From Plumapathes pennacea (lineage: Eukaryota > Cnidaria > Anthozoa > Antipatharia > Myriopathidae): 64,000 bases of DNA. The notes under the pieces are model-generated. The model was not told the origin of the DNA and made no database searches. It saw only the letters and a program-made list of their open reading frames with translations. Below are positions 13,557 to 29,707 of the stretch, in pieces (the first letter of the stretch is position 1; each line of letters opens with the position of its first letter). A program made the translations under genes and the position numbers. The stretch is taken from positions 19,233,443 to 19,297,442 of the forward strand of contig OZ038464.1 in assembly GCA_964036295.1 (NCBI GenBank), read 5' to 3'.

Positions 13557-14317
13557 AGAAAGCGTGACATATCTTTTTATGCACAATCAATTTTTGACAG
13601 TTTGACTTCGACTCTTATTTCTAACCAGAGGTCACGATTAATCCAGCCTTCGCTTTAATACTTTTGTGTTTTCTTTTATTAACTGAATACGTTTCTTCTA
13701 TCAGGCTTTCGAGTATTCGTGTTCTGTAACAAGCCAGGAATGTAGCACGACACTTGTTTATAATATTATTTCGGTTTTGTTCACAGTGTGTTCAGTCATT
13801 TGTGAGCTGCAAACTCAATGCTCAGGACTATGTCGGTGTATTTTTTTATATTTGGTATACAATGAGCATTACGAAACAAAGGCTACATGATCGAATGAAA
13901 GAAACATTTCAACAGGCAAAGTACGATAAGCAGAACTGACTTTTATGAGGCAACAGATGTCATGTACAGAGTAAAGCATAAACCGCCACTGTTTTGCGGC
14001 TAAAGCTCATCGTAGCTTTGGTTTCCGTTTTCGGCCTGTTATCTTTCCAGAAGTATTTCGTGCCGCCACATAAAGTTTCGTCGGGACTTAATATTTAGCG
14101 GCGACAGAAATTTGCAATTCCCCAGCGGTATCCATCAAACATTTGTTTACGGCTATTCTCAAAGCTTCCGCGGTGAAGAACGCAAGCCAAAATTGTTCCC
14201 TAAAATCCAGTTTATCCGTGCATGTTCCACAGTGCCCAGTGGTGTTGAGTTTGGATGGGATGCAGTTAACTTTTACACACAAGTAACGAGCACATCTCGA
14301 GTTGTTTAGCGAAGTCA

Positions 14318-14318
14318 A

Positions 14319-14349
<31 letters not shown>

Positions 14350-14765
14350 CATACATACATACATACATACATACATACATACATACATACATACATACAT
14401 AAATACCATACATATTTTTATTGATGCTCCACTCAAGGGGCTTTTCAGCAACAATTTGGCTTCGCCATATTACTGTGGAGTACAGGCACTGAGGGTGGTC
14501 ACTGCCAGAGATTTGTTTACGTCCTCAGTGGTTCTTTTACGTCCCCCCACGTAATCAATTATAAAAGTATAAGGAGACGGGACCGCCATTTTACGTAGTC
14601 AGCCGAGCCACGTAAAGATCTTACCATTTGCTGATAGAAACAAAGGCAGCATCTTCTCCTCAGTCATTTTAAGACCCCGAGTGCTGGTCCGACTGAGGTT
14701 TGAACCCGCGACCTCCCGCACGAAAGATCGGCACTCAACCAACTGAGCCAACCGGGCGGCGGTTT
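14318..14765 (-). mobile_element. tRNA-derived SINE with CATA tail
   Basis: On the - strand it starts near 14765 with a tRNA-like head. The A-box-like TGGCTCAGTTGGTTGAG (14737-14753) and the B-box-like GGGTTCAAACC (14697-14707) are internal RNA polymerase III promoter elements. A roughly 300-bp body follows, ending in about 21 ATGT repeats at 14318-14401. The unit 2 copy at 29066-29452 has only about six repeats. It lies upstream of ephrin B exon 1. Confidence 0.7.
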
Positions 14766-15020
14766 AAGTCATCGCATATCACGTGATAATATGAACCAAT
14801 TACCGTGTGCTGACCCAGAAAAGAAAAACACGAAAAACACGGAAAAAAAAAAAAAAAAAAACAAGCAATCAGCAGTGCGAGAACAACGTCATTGCCACTT
14901 GCTTTCTTGCGTGAGAATATCACAACCACCGTTGACCACCCAAGAGTAAAAGCAAAACCTGATAAGGTTCAGCATTCATCCCAGACACCCACTTCCTGAG
15001 CTACTTGGATTTGGCGGGTC

Positions 15021-18000
15021 ATGAATTTCAGACGTCGTTTGCCTGACAGCAGCGTTTTAACTCTTTTTCTCTTCGTTTGTGTCCACTTGGTCGACATGGC
15101 TCGATGTGAAGTTTACAGATCGTTGTACTGGACACCTGACAACCCCGTGTAAGTCTGAAATTTCTTATCAGTTTTCGTATCACTCATCGTACCAATTTTT
15201 GTGATATTTAGAGCCCTGCAGATTTTTACAGGATCCCGAGTTGCGGACTTTTGAGTGTGCTGTACAAGCTATGCTTCAAAATTTCTTAAAGCCGGACCTA
15301 AATTAGCCGTGGTCACATTACAGACGCGCTTCATAACTTTTCTGTTGTTCTTCTTCTAAAGCGCATTCCTTCCATCAGGCTTTCTCAATTTCCAGTCGGT
15401 CTATTGTATTTCAGAGCTATTATCGGTTTTGGTAAATTCACGGTTGTTTGACAAGCGTGTGTTAAGCTTGAAAAACCCGTGACAGCCGGGAGCGGAACTT
15501 GACTCCCCAGTTCTGAGAAGAAGAATGCGAAAGTGAATATAATTTCAAGAAAACCGCAAGAGCGCAAGTACATGTCAATAAACCAAAAAAAGAAAGGCTA
15601 CCACACCGCTTGAACGTAAACAGTACCCAAACAAACTACAGTTCTTTTGCCTGCGCACGTCAATCAAAATCCAATTCCGAGACGGAGGTTCTTTTACCAA
15701 TTGCCATGATACCTACGCTTGGCTTTCAGGTGAAAACAATTATATGCTGGGCCTAAATACCCAGGTGTCAATTTGACCAGTGTGATCTTTTCTCTTCTTG
15801 GGAAATTGAAACCCGAGATCTACCTCCGGGTGAATTCGGGTAAATTTTCCTCTTGGTAAATCGTTTTTCCCAGGGTAAATGTTCGATTGTGCATTAAAAT
15901 GAGGTAAGTCACGCATTACTCTTTTCTTTGCTGCTCAAAATTCTCTCAACCCTTTGAAGCAACAAGTGTATGAATGTTGTAACCACGTTTTATTTGGGTG
16001 TCAAAAGCCAAGTTCCCAATTATACTGTATAATATTTTTCTGGTGAGAAACTAAAAGAAAAGTTTGAAATTGATGACTGTCGGGAGACTCGCTCTAGTCA
16101 GAGATTGTTCATTAAAGAATGTTAATGGTGCGTGCGGTAGTTACCACGCCAAACTTGAATCCCAGATCTGCCGCATTTTTCACGCGGCAAAACTTGTTAC
16201 GATTAACAGAGAATTGACCCTATTCCAGACCAAAGGCTCAAAATCGATACCCTATTTCAAACTAAAACGCTAAAAGATGATACCCTTTGGGGCGGCACAT
16301 ACCTATATGGCTCATATATTGGAGTACACCCCCCCCCCCCCCCCCCCTCCCCCCACTCCCACCGTGGCGACAGCAGAACACAGTACGTGCTCTCAAATGT
16401 TGCTTCACAGCATGATAACTCCGGATCCGTCATCAGTGCTATTAATAAAGCGACGCACATCTATTGGTTCCCTTTCTGTTACTCTGGGGTAGCTGTCCAG
16501 GGCCATTCTTTTGTTCTCTTGACATATACAAGTTCCAGAAGTTCAAATTTCCTTGAGGGGGGAGCAAAATCGGTTACACTGTCTAGTATTAGTTTCCCTT
16601 GGGAAACTTGTCAACAAGTCACGTTTCCCTAGGGAAAAAGTCTTCAATGTGGCCACAGTTATTATCCCATTGTGTATGTCACCAACACAGAAATGTAGGC
16701 CATCCCCCCAACAGCCAGTGTGTGACCTCCATGTTTCAATATGTTTCTGATTTCTTACCATATCTTCTCACATTATCTTAATTTCCTTTAATTAGCATAT
16801 ACATTTTATACTTGATTTACGTAAATATTTTTTGACTTTTAAAACATTTTGGTCATTGTTTTTGTATTTTGTATTTATCGAATTATGAAAAGTTATTACT
16901 ATCATTCAAAATTATCTGAAATTAAAATAGTAACACTGTAAATGTGAGAGGATTAGTTCAATATTAACAGGTTTGAAGCAAACAATAACGATTATTATTA
17001 TCATCATTAATATTATCATCATTATTATCATTATTATTATTATTATTATTATTTTTATTATTCAATAAAGATTATTACTGTTTCTGTCATAGGTTCATCT
17101 CTAACTCATCTGGTTGTGTTGATGGAGAAGCCCCTCAAATGAACGTGCTTCTCAGTTCAACAATCCATGTCATATGCCCAACTCCTGTGACAGTCCTCGA
17201 AATTGTACAGTCCATCAAAGCAAAGCAAAACTTGTTTGAGAATCTGTGGATTGTATATGACAATAAGAGCTTTGAAACATGCAATGTGAACATGTCAAAC
17301 TCTCAATTACTCAAGAAGAAAAACAGACAGCTGATGCAGTGTGACACACCGCTAAATCTGAAGTTCTTTCCAATAGTGTTCCAACAGTTTAGTGCTGTAC
17401 CTGGTGGACTGGAATTCACCCCTGGAAATGAATACTACTTCTTGGGTAATACAAGTTCCAATATTTGAGTAGGATATTCGCAGACGCCCCCAGAAATCCG
17501 AAAATTCAAGGATTTTTGGTAGTTAAAGACTAATTCAGAAATTGTGGTCGACCGTCAAGAAAGAGTCGTCGTCTTGCGCATGAAATTTTTTAACATCTAG
17601 TTCAAATTTGCAAAACTCCATTCTCGTTTTTTTCTTCGTTTTTGAGGAGGAGCTATTTCTTTTTGAATTTCCAGTTTCGTTCACTTCTTGAGCGTATTGT
17701 CGCTTTCGGAGAAGAACACTTGGTTCGTTTAAGCATTTATAAACTCGTTCCTGTTTTTTCATTCTCCAAATACAAAATTAGGTAAATATTTCGAAGTGCT
17801 GACATGAGTCAAATCGTAAATTAGCTATGAAGACCACAATGAGACTGCGAAAAACCGAAATGATGTTATGATAAAATCATTGTGAAGTGACAGCTGGGGA
17901 CCAGTAACTTAATTCCACGATTAACACTTGGATTTTACCCCTCAGTTTTATCACCAGAAATACACGACAGTGTGGAGAACTTAGTTTGCTTAGAAGAAAG

Positions 18001-18669
18001 TTGATTGAACTTTACAACCTGAGGTTTTGGGTCAAGCTAAAATGCATAGTTTACTGAAAATGACTCTGCCCTCAGTGCATAGGGATCAGCAAGTGCCAGC
18101 CGATCTAGATCAGGACAGTGGATATTTAATTTATGCGTATTTTTTAGCCACATCTGATGGTACTCAAGGATCACTGGGTGACACATCAGGAGGGCACTGC
18201 AATGACACAGAGAATGGTGTTTCTATGAAATTCAAGGTTTATGTGTGTAAGGACAAAAGTGGTAAGTTATAGATATGCGCACTACAATTGACCTGTATAT
18301 ATGACTCTTGAATTCATTCACTCACATAACTCCTCGTAATAGCCATTTTATAAGAGTATATCATTATATTGCACTAACTCATACATTGGTTGTGTTACTA
18401 TTGAGTTAGTGATCAAGGATTTATCTGAATTGAATTGTTGGACTTATTTCACAGACCCTCAGTGCACACAAGGCAACACCAAACTTGGGACACTCTACTG
18501 TAGCAAATCAGGGACATTACCACCACCAATAGTCCCATCACCCTCTTGCGCGGCTGTCACCGAATCACCACGTAGTTCAGGACATTTGTATGGTCCTCAA
18601 GCTTATATCAATATACTACTCAGCACGCATATGTTGTTCGTGTGGACCCTTTTTAATGGCATTATTTGA
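15021..18669 (+). CDS. EFN: Ephrin B copy, predicted GPI-anchored
   Basis: Four exons: 15021-15148, 17093-17445, 18148-18261, 18455-18669; 269 residues. Same plan as copy A: signal peptide, ephrin domain with the four conserved cysteines, and FFPIVFQQFS and LEFTPGNEYYFLG motifs. Differences from A include APQMNVLL, SNSQLLKKKN and CDTPLNL in exon 2. The stalk is shorter: the tandem 19-residue repeats are reduced to one partial unit (SCAAVTESPRSSG). The tail YINILLSTHMLFVWTLFNG again looks like a GPI signal. Intron 1 is longer than in A and carries extra repeats and a C-run at 16330-16352. An AATAAA lies at 18826, about 155 bp after the stop. Confidence 0.87.
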
Positions 18670-18825
18670 TTACGTTATGAAGCAAAGAAAGCATCGGGAT
18701 TTTTTCTTTAGGCCTATGTATGAATACAGCTAAATGTTGTTTGTTCTGGGCAACAGTTTACTCCAGAAAGTTTGTTTACATGTCATTCCAAAACCTAAAC
18801 ATGTTCACTATTCCTAATCAATCAC

Positions 18826-18831
18826 AATAAA
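18826..18831 (+). promoter_or_regulatory. Polyadenylation signal of ephrin B
   Basis: AATAAA 157 bp downstream of the ephrin B stop, in a context conserved after ephrin D (33516-33521). Confidence 0.5.
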
Positions 18832-18870
18832 GAGCTGCTGACCTAAGAAAAGAGAGACTCAAGCCGATTG

Positions 18871-19550
18871 GGTTAGCACTCGTTCACACGCTTCAAAAGG
18901 AGGTTCATTAAATATTCCTGTTGAATCTCATTAGTGTGTCACCAACGTGTCACGCAGACTCCAAGTGCTCGGTCAACGCTGCAATCGTACAGTAGGCTTG
19001 AGATGCTTTGATCCTTGTACTTGTCAGACGAGGTAATTCATCGTATATTTTTACATTTTTAAGTTGAGAACAACAACGTTAGAGACGGATAACAGAGAGT
19101 TTAAGAACCTAGGACGGCTACGGCAACGCGAGGAACCAAAAACTAGTGTCTCTGTTTTCCCTATGTATTTGTAACTTTGCCTATTCTTAGGTTGCTCAAT
19201 TTGTTCTGTTTTGCCGAGGTTCTATTAAATTTATCGTTTTCTACTAAGAAGAATGACTGTCGTTATTTTATCGGAACTGTCGCCCACGTCCTGACAACGA
19301 CATAAAAAAGAAGCATTTGAAGTCGCACGCGAGAGCACAGCGACCCCGAGAACATGTCAATTTCAGATATTCACGTGCTTCTTTTGTCTTCTGTGATTAG
19401 TTTTATTGTTTCGCCGACGTTACCGTCGTCCTCTCGCGTCCTGTATCTTAAAGTTCCCACGATCGTTTCACGACAGACCTCCTTCTGAGTGTTGTGACTA
19501 ATGCCGAACTCGCCGCTAAGCACTCGTTCACACGCCTCACACGGAGGTCA
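18871..19550. mobile_element. Longer inverted copy of the 30-bp-motif element
   Basis: Begins with the reverse complement of the motif that ends the element at 1743-2058 and carries the reverse complement of the other end near 19470-19545, including a block read as AATGCCGAACTCGCCGCTAAG. The interior (about 680 bp in all) is longer than in the other copy. It starts exactly where the unit 1 and unit 2 downstream flanks diverge, so it occupies the boundary between the two tandem units. Confidence 0.5.
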
Positions 19551-19758
19551 AGGGATCAAGCCCATCAAGGGCCAAAGGGAATTTTCTACGTGCAGTTGAA
19601 GTTCAAAATAAAACATTTTGGGCATATCGAAGCACTAACGGAGACTGAGAGCCATGAACTGGTTTAAATAAAAAGTACACTTCATCGCAATTAACGACTG
19701 ATTAAATAACTTAAATGTGGTCTCAGCTTACGCGGGTCTTCGCGCGCTTTCTCAAAAC

Positions 19759-19879
19759 ATGGCTCAGACACTACACGTGGATACCGCAGAGGAAGCAAAA
19801 GAGAAAATTGAAGCGTTCGAGACAAGAACTTCGAGCAGATTCTGTTACGTCCGTTCAGATAAAAACTTCGGCAGGATTG
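19759..19879 (+). CDS. Orphan putative exon, duplicate copy
   Basis: Duplicate of the open segment at 1018-1138, with the same ATG and the same GTGAGT donor. One base differs (ACG versus ACT for threonine), leaving the protein unchanged. It lies at the left edge of unit 2 with no recognisable partner exon. Confidence 0.3.
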
Positions 19880-20307
19880 GTGAGTACACTTCTGACTGAA
19901 AACTTAAGTACTGGTATTTTAAACCGCGGCAAAAGGAAGATCTAAAGATTAGAAGCCCAAGATAGTGAAATTTCCGGTATCATGTCACCATCGTATCACA
20001 TGACCGCTTGGCATTGATCATATGTCATCGGGTGTTTTTTCCAGAGCAGCTTTATGTAAAGTAAATTTTAAACGTGTGTTGTTGTATCCAGTATTGAATG
20101 GCTTGAGACCTGAAGAACATCCCTGCAGCCAACACTGAGAACCTCACCTCACTTCTACCCTTCCCTCCACCCCCATCCCTCTTCCTCCCCCTATCTCACA
20201 TTCATACTCATTTTTTCCATGTATTTTTATTAAAAACAATAAAAATAATTCAGCAATAAAGGAAATATTGAAAAAATCTTGTCTCTTGGGTTCATATTAC
20301 ATCAGAA

Positions 20308-21144
20308 GAAGTCCGGATAAAAAAACGGAAAGATTTTACTCCGAAAAAGTACGACCAAAGGAAGACCCGGGAGTAAGACAACGAAAACACCTAACACTGG
20401 AGTGAAGGACTTGGAGGTTATTACTATCGGCGACGTGGAAAGTAAATAGGGAACCGGCGGAAGAACAGAATTTCAGTAACTAAACAGAAACGTGAGAAAG
20501 GTGCTGCAGTCAGACGCCAAAAGTGATGATTCTGAATCACTACCAAATGCTGCACAGCAAAGTCCCGGCAGTCGATTGTATTTAGTAAAACTTTTCAGAC
20601 TCGGGGACACCCGATAAGCCGCTCATATTACAGCTTATGTTTAATTAAACAGTATATAAATAAAATTGATGTCACAGTCACGCGAAGGACTTAATTTAAC
20701 TCTTGGGGCCAGTTGTTCAAAGTGTGAATAGTGGATAAGTGTTAAAATTTAGCCTTATAGTATCAACTGGATAAGAATTTCTCCTGTGAATAGCGCTATC
20801 CGCTCTTTGAACAACTGGGCCCTGGTCGTTTGTAGCCTGTTCTGCAGTGAGTTGGTAATGACGTCACTGTCACGCTATTAATACTTTACGCCTTGTGGTC
20901 GGCGTTTTCTTCAAAGATTTTGTTTTACACTTCACGAGCGAGTGGTTTTACATTTTATATTTAAATGATATTAAAATGACGTCACAGTCACATGAGGAGC
21001 TTATTTTAACTCATGGTCACTCGTGGTCATTCGTGGTCACTCGTGGTCACTTGTGGTCACTCGTGGTCATTCGTGGTCACTCGTGGTCACTAGTGGTCAT
21101 TCGTGGTCACTAGTGGTCACTCGTGTGTTCTTTTAGTCACTATC
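20308..21144. mobile_element. Right part of the fold-back element, unit 2
   Basis: Corresponds to 5536-6392. The right arm, its minisatellite (20 bp, two units, shorter than in unit 1) and the right copy of CAGATCTTAA (21145-21154) are intact. The left arm is missing at the deletion junction, so the element is an immobile remnant. Confidence 0.7.
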
Positions 21145-21154
21145 CAGATCTTAA

Positions 21155-21410
21155 CGCATCAGATCTTAATGTGAACAATTCTGAATGGATTTACAGAACT
21201 TGCCATCAAAACATCAAAGCTGGTAAGATGCCAAGTTGTGCAGAGGCCAATAAAATGACACTTCCACATAAGCCACCAGAGTTAGAATTAACTGAGCTTG
21301 AACAGAGACTTCTGAAAACATGGACACACTTTTACAAGAATCAGATGTGTCTGAAGGACATCGAATCTTCAGCTTTGCACCTGGTGAAGGCCAAAAGCCA
21401 CTTGGATATA
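21155..21410 (+). pseudogene. Helitron-type relic, unit 2 copy
   Basis: Duplicate of 6403-6660 with one visible residue change (CAKANKM becomes CAEANKM). The left partner fragment is absent in unit 2 because the 3,965-bp deletion removed it. Confidence 0.5.
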
Positions 21411-22454
21411 CGGCTTATATTTATTGCAGTAAAAATTATTGTTTGCATCACTGGTAAACCTGTGGCTTCTGACATATCCTTTTTATGTTTCGTATTTGGC
21501 CGCTGCTTACACAGATAAACATGTTTGTGAACCTTAATCTTGCTCTTATTCGCAAGCTTTACGTGCCTCGTTAGACAGTGATTGACACGGGTTTCATGCT
21601 TTTTACAGCAATCGGCAAGAGCAGATGACTTGGGAACAAATTTACTTATGTAGCGACGTACCTTTAGCCGCACGTGTTTGTTCTTTCGCAAAAGCCTTCA
21701 AACTTTGCGTAAAGGAATACGCGACGATTCTCTCGCTCGCTTCCGATTAATCTTACCCTTCCACGTAAAATGGTAACGCGACCGTCCGTCAAGCATTTCA
21801 CGTTCAGTTGTTTCTTCCGCAACACAATCCTTGCCATTCGATCTGGCGACGTGATAGCTTGCGTCAATCACAGCTGTAGGAGCACCCTCGTTTAACGGCT
21901 GCTCTTTGTTTACAAAACAGCACAATGTCTGCATTTCATGATCACAGCATAACAGCCATGTCGTTTCATTAATTTTAGTGTCGCTCAATCGCGGTATTCG
22001 TAATCACAGCACAATGGCCATGTAATTTCAGTGTCACTGTAGCAGTGCCCTACATTCGTAGAAACACCCAGGCTCAATGGCCAAACAAACTTCGAATGCT
22101 TGACGACCATGACAAACAAGAATGAATTCCAGAAACAACTTCCACACGAAGCTTCGACGTCTTCTGTTTGAACGAACGTACTACGTAACACGGCCATGCC
22201 CAAATTTGGAAATTGACAAGCTCCTTCTTTGGAAATTCCTTATTTGGAAGTCCATTGTTGACACAGAAGCCTGGAAGGACACCGTGACAACTTTAAGCTC
22301 GCCCCCACTTCGTGGGGCGAGCTTAAAAATGTAATCCATCTTTCCATCTTTTGTTCATACAATAAAAGCCGCAGTCGGCAATTAGTCTCGTTATGATTAT
22401 AAGTTGTTGTTGTATTAGGATTACATACAGTCACGGGGAAAACCCGTGTGACAT

Positions 22455-22670
22455 TTTTGTTTGCGTTGCGCTTTTTTTGTTTGCGTTGAGTTTTTTTTTT
22501 TTTTTTTTTTTTTTTGTTTGCGTTGCGCTTTTTTTGTTTGCGTTGCGCTTTTTTTTTTATTTGCGTTGCGCTTTTTTTTGTTCGCGTTGTGGTTTTTTGT
22601 TTGCGTTGTAGTTTATTTTATTTGCGTTATGGTTTTTTTGCTTGCGTTGTGCGATTTTGTTTGCGTTTAC
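22455..22670 (+). repeat. T-rich minisatellite, unit 2 copy
   Basis: Duplicate of the array at 7690-7915 (TTTGCGTTGCGCTTTTTT units), differing in T-run length. Confidence 0.8.
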
Positions 22671-22991
22671 CTTCAACCAACTGAGCCAACCGGGCAGTGG
22701 TTTACGTTATCGCATATCAAGTGATAATATGAACCAATCACCGTGTGCTGACCCAGAAAAGAAAAACACGGAAAAAAAACAAAAAAAAAGCAAACGTTTC
22801 CTTTTTAAAGCTCGTCGGGGCCCCCCTCGCGAGCAATCAGCAGTGCGAGAACAACGCCATTGCCACTTGCTTTCTTGCGTGAGAATATCACAACCACCGT
22901 TGACTACTCAAGAGTAAAAGCAAAACCTGATAAGGTTCAGCATTCACCTCAGACACCCACTTCCTGAGCTACTTGGATTTCACGGGTCGCC

Positions 22992-25630
<2,639 letters not shown>

Positions 25631-26742
25631 TTTGTGACATGAAGCAAAGAAAACATCAGGATTTTTCTTTAGGCCTATGTACATATAGGAATATAGCTGA
25701 ATGCCGTTTGTCCTGGGCAACAGTTTACTCCAGATTTTTTTGTTTACATGTCACCTTATGGTGACTTTCGAAGCAATTTGGAGCCGATTAGCAAAATTCG
25801 TTTGTTTGAATGTTCCTGAGGACCGTGTGGGCTGCGTGTGGGCACATAGGATGTGAGGGTCTAGGGCGAGTGCTTGATCTTGTAATTCTGACAGTGTCAC
25901 GCAGCTGAAAATCGCAGATAAGTACACACAAAGTAAGTTTTGTTTATTTTATTTCAGTATTCGATGCATTATTTCGTGTGTCACTCTAACGGGTTTTAAG
26001 GTTAAGCATTCGCCCCAGACCCCAACGTTGCGTAATCAATCAATCAATCCTTTATTTATCTATTTACATTTCTCCTCGTAACAGCCATTTTATAAGAGCA
26101 TATCATTATAGTGCACTAACTCATACATTGGTTGTATTACTATTGAGTTAGTGAGCGAGGATTTAATTTATAAATATGCGCTGTACAATTGACCTGTATA
26201 TGACTCTATTTAAAAATTCATTCGCTTACATAACTCCTCGTGATAGCCATTTTATAAGAGTATATCATACAATGTAGTGTATCATGGAGTACCTTTTATG
26301 TGGTAGCAGAGAAAACCACGAGGTCGTAAAGGAAAAGTCGTTGAGTTGATGTCAAGGAGACTCCTCATTATCCGCGCAGCGCAACACAATTGAACACGAG
26401 GATAAAAAAGAAACACAGCGAAAACGTCCGGCGAGAGCTGACCGGAAAAATATCAAGGCAATTATGATGTGTCCGCACGGATTACGCGGGACTGCCAGGG
26501 TTCAATGCTTTTTTTCAAAGCCAGAACATTGGCGGAACTATGCGTAGTATATAGAGGAAGTAGTAAAGGAGACTCCTCTAACTGATCGTAACTCGCGCCG
26601 CACCACCACAATAGAGTATGTCGAACCTTGCATTTGACAATGTCATTGTGGTATTATTTATATACTAACTTATGCATTGGTTGTGTTACTGAGTTAATCA
26701 TCGAGGATTTATCTGCATTGAGATGTTGGACTTATTTCACAG

Positions 26743-27079
26743 ACCCTCGGTGCACACAAGGCAACACCAAACTTGGGACACTCTACTGTGGCAACCAGGG
26801 ACAACATCAACACCAATAGTCCCATTACCCTCTTGCGTCACGCCCACATTACCGTCACCAAATCACCATGTAGCTCAGGACCTTGCGCCATGCCCACATT
26901 ACCGACGGCTGTCACCAAATCACCATGTAGTTCAGGACATTTGTATGGTCCTCAAGCTTGTATCAATATACTACTCAGCACGCATATGTTGGTCGTGTGG
27001 ACTCTTTTTAATGACATTATGTAACTACGTCATGAAGCAAAGAAAACATCAGGATTTTTCTTTAGGCCTATGTATATAG
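26743..27079 (+). pseudogene. Exon 4' copy in unit 2, doubly shifted
   Basis: Same as 11996-12333, including the 7-bp deletion, plus a further one-base loss (GGCAAACCAGGG becomes GGCAACCAGGG). Spliced in the ephrin frame it ends early at 26819 after GNQGQHQHQ. The extra lesion suggests the exon is not under selection, or that one of the sequences carries an assembly error. Confidence 0.6.
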
Positions 27080-27508
27080 GAATATAGCTGAATGTTGTTT
27101 GTTCTGGGCAACAGCTTATTGCAGATTGTTTTGTTTGCATGTCAGTCATTCCAAAACCTAAACATGTTCACTATTCCTAATTAATCACAGTAAAGAACTG
27201 CTGTAGAGCAGTAAAGAGCTGCAGTAAAGAGAGACAAATACCAAATACAAAAATTAATATGTAAATATTTCGATGACGTGAGTCAAATCGTACATTTTAC
27301 AGTAACACGTCAGTTTCTCGCTTTGTAATTGGCTAAATGTCATCATCAATAAGGCCCGGTTTATATGTCGCACAATCGTCGAATTTAAGTCATATTCAGA
27401 TTTTACCTCTTCGGATTTTACCGGCTATATAAATGTAGATGAAGACCCTGTGATGCTTGAAAACCAAAACCATAGAAATCAGTAAAAACACGTCCGACCA
27501 ATTAGGAC

Positions 27509-28001
27509 CATGTCATACGAGGCAATTTATCTTGCAACTTGTCTCGCAACGCTGACGACAGCATTGCGAGGAAAGTTGCAGAGTACATGTCACACGGTGC
27601 AACAGGACCATGTAACGTTGCGAAAGTAGAAAATTGTTCAACATTTTCTTCAATTTGTCTCGCAACGGCGTTGCGTTGCAAGTTGCAAGAAAAATTGCCT
27701 CGTGTGACATGGCTTTTAGTTAAATGAGAATTCAATTGAAGGCATGTCACACGAGACAATTTTTTTTTTTTTTTTTGCAACTTTCAAAGCAAAGACGCTG
27801 CGAGACAAGTTGTAGAAGAAATTGTGCGTGTGACAGCCCCCCCTCTTTGCAACTCGCAACGCAACAAAAAATTGCGAGACGAGTTGAACATTGCGTGGTC
27901 TTGTTGCACCGTGTGACATGTACTTTGCAACTTGTCTCGGAATGCTGCCGTCAGCGTTGCGAGTCAAGTTGCAGGGAAAATTGCCTCGTGTGACATGGCC
28001 T
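27509..28001. mobile_element. Adjacent MITE pair, unit 2 copy
   Basis: Duplicate of 12763-13255 with the same CATGTCA...CGAGG ends and internal GCAACTTG repeats. Confidence 0.7.
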
Positions 28002-29065
28002 TTAGACGCACGAGTTGAACCACACCCAAGTGATAGCGATTGGTTTTACCATCCAACTAGACTGGCGTTGCCAGTGAGCTCGCGGCGTGAGTTGCGTCGA
28101 GACCAGAATATACTAAAATGGAAAGTAGAGACAAGAGTGGAACTCCCAAGAGAGACTTCCAGTTTCTCACCAGAAAAATATCACACAGTTATAGAGAACT
28201 TGGCTGTTGAAACCTTGCTCAAATGAAACCTGATTAAACTATAAATTATCATTCCAACACTCATACACTTGCTTCTTAAAGGTTGAGCGACCCTGCATTT
28301 TGAGAAAGCGTGACATATCTTTTTATGCACAATCAATTTTTGACAGTTTGACTTCGACTCTTATTTCTAACCAGAGGTCACGATTAATCCAGCCTTCGCT
28401 TTAATACTTTTGTGTTTTCTTTTATTAACTGAATACGTTTCTTCTATCAGGCTTTCGAGTATTCGTGTTCTGTAACAAGCCAGGAATGTAGCACGACACT
28501 TGTTTATAATATTATTTCGGTTTTGTTCACAGTGTGTTCAGTCATTTGTGAGCTGCAAACTCAATGCTCAGGACTATGTCGGTGTATTTTTTTATATTTG
28601 GTATACAATGAGCATTACGAAACAAAGGCTACATGATCGAATGAAAGAAACATTTCAACAGGCAAAGTACGATAAGCAGAACTGACTTTTATGAGGCAAC
28701 AGATGTCATGTACAGAGTAAAGCATAAACCGCCACTGTTTTGCGGCTAAAGCTCATCGTAGCTTTGGTTTCCGTTTTCGGCCTGTTATCTTTCCAGAAGT
28801 ATTTCGTGCCGCCACATAAAGTTTCGTCGGGACTTAATATTTAGCGGCGACAGAAATTTGCAATTCCCCAGCGGTATCCATCAAACATTTGTTTACGGCT
28901 ATTCTCAAAGCTTCCGCGGTGAAGAACGCAAGCCAAAATTGTTCCCTAAAATCCAGTTTATCCGTGCATGTTCCACAGTGCCCAGTGGTGTTGAGTTTGG
29001 ATGGGATGCAGTTAACTTTTACACACAAGTAACGAGCACATCTCGAGTTGTTTAGCGAAGTCAAT

Positions 29066-29452
29066 TACATACATACATACATACATAAATACCATACATA
29101 TTTTTATTGATGCTCCACTCAAGGGGCTTTTCAGCAACAATTTGGCTTCGCCATATTACTGTGGAGTACAGGCACTGAGGGTGGTCACTGCCAGAGATTT
29201 GTTTACGTCCTCAGTGGTTCTTTTACGTCCCCCCACGTAATCAATTATAAAAGTATAAGGAGACGGGACCGCCATTTTACGTAGTCAGCCGAGCCACGTA
29301 AAGATCTTACCATTTGCTGATAGAAACAAAGGCAGCATCTTCTCCTCAGTCATTTTAAGACCCCGAGTGCTGGTCCGACTGAGGTTTGAACCCGCGACCT
29401 CCCGCACGAAAGATCGGCACTCAACCAACTGAGCCAACCGGGCGGCGGTTTA
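29066..29452 (-). mobile_element. tRNA-derived SINE, unit 2 copy, short tail
   Basis: Duplicate of the SINE at 14318-14765 upstream of ephrin D. A-box and B-box segments are unchanged; the CATA tail is reduced to about six repeats. Confidence 0.7.
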
Positions 29453-29707
29453 AGTCATCGCATATCACGTGATAATATGAACCAATTACCGTGTGCTGAC
29501 CCAGAAAAGAAAAACACGAAAAACACGGAAAAAAAAAAAAAAAAAAAACAAGCAATCAGCAGTGCGAGAACAACGTCATTGCCACTTGCTTTCTTGCGTG
29601 AGAATATCACAACCACCGTTGACCACCCAAGAGTAAAAGCAAAATCTGATAAGGTTCAGCATTCATCCCAGACACCCACTTCCTGAGCTACTTGGATTTG
29701 GCGGGTC

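Noticed and set aside
14690-14760. Functional tRNA gene on the - strand
   Set aside because: A- and B-box sequences are present, but a cloverleaf with paired acceptor ends is not evident and it continues into a SINE body with a repeat tail.
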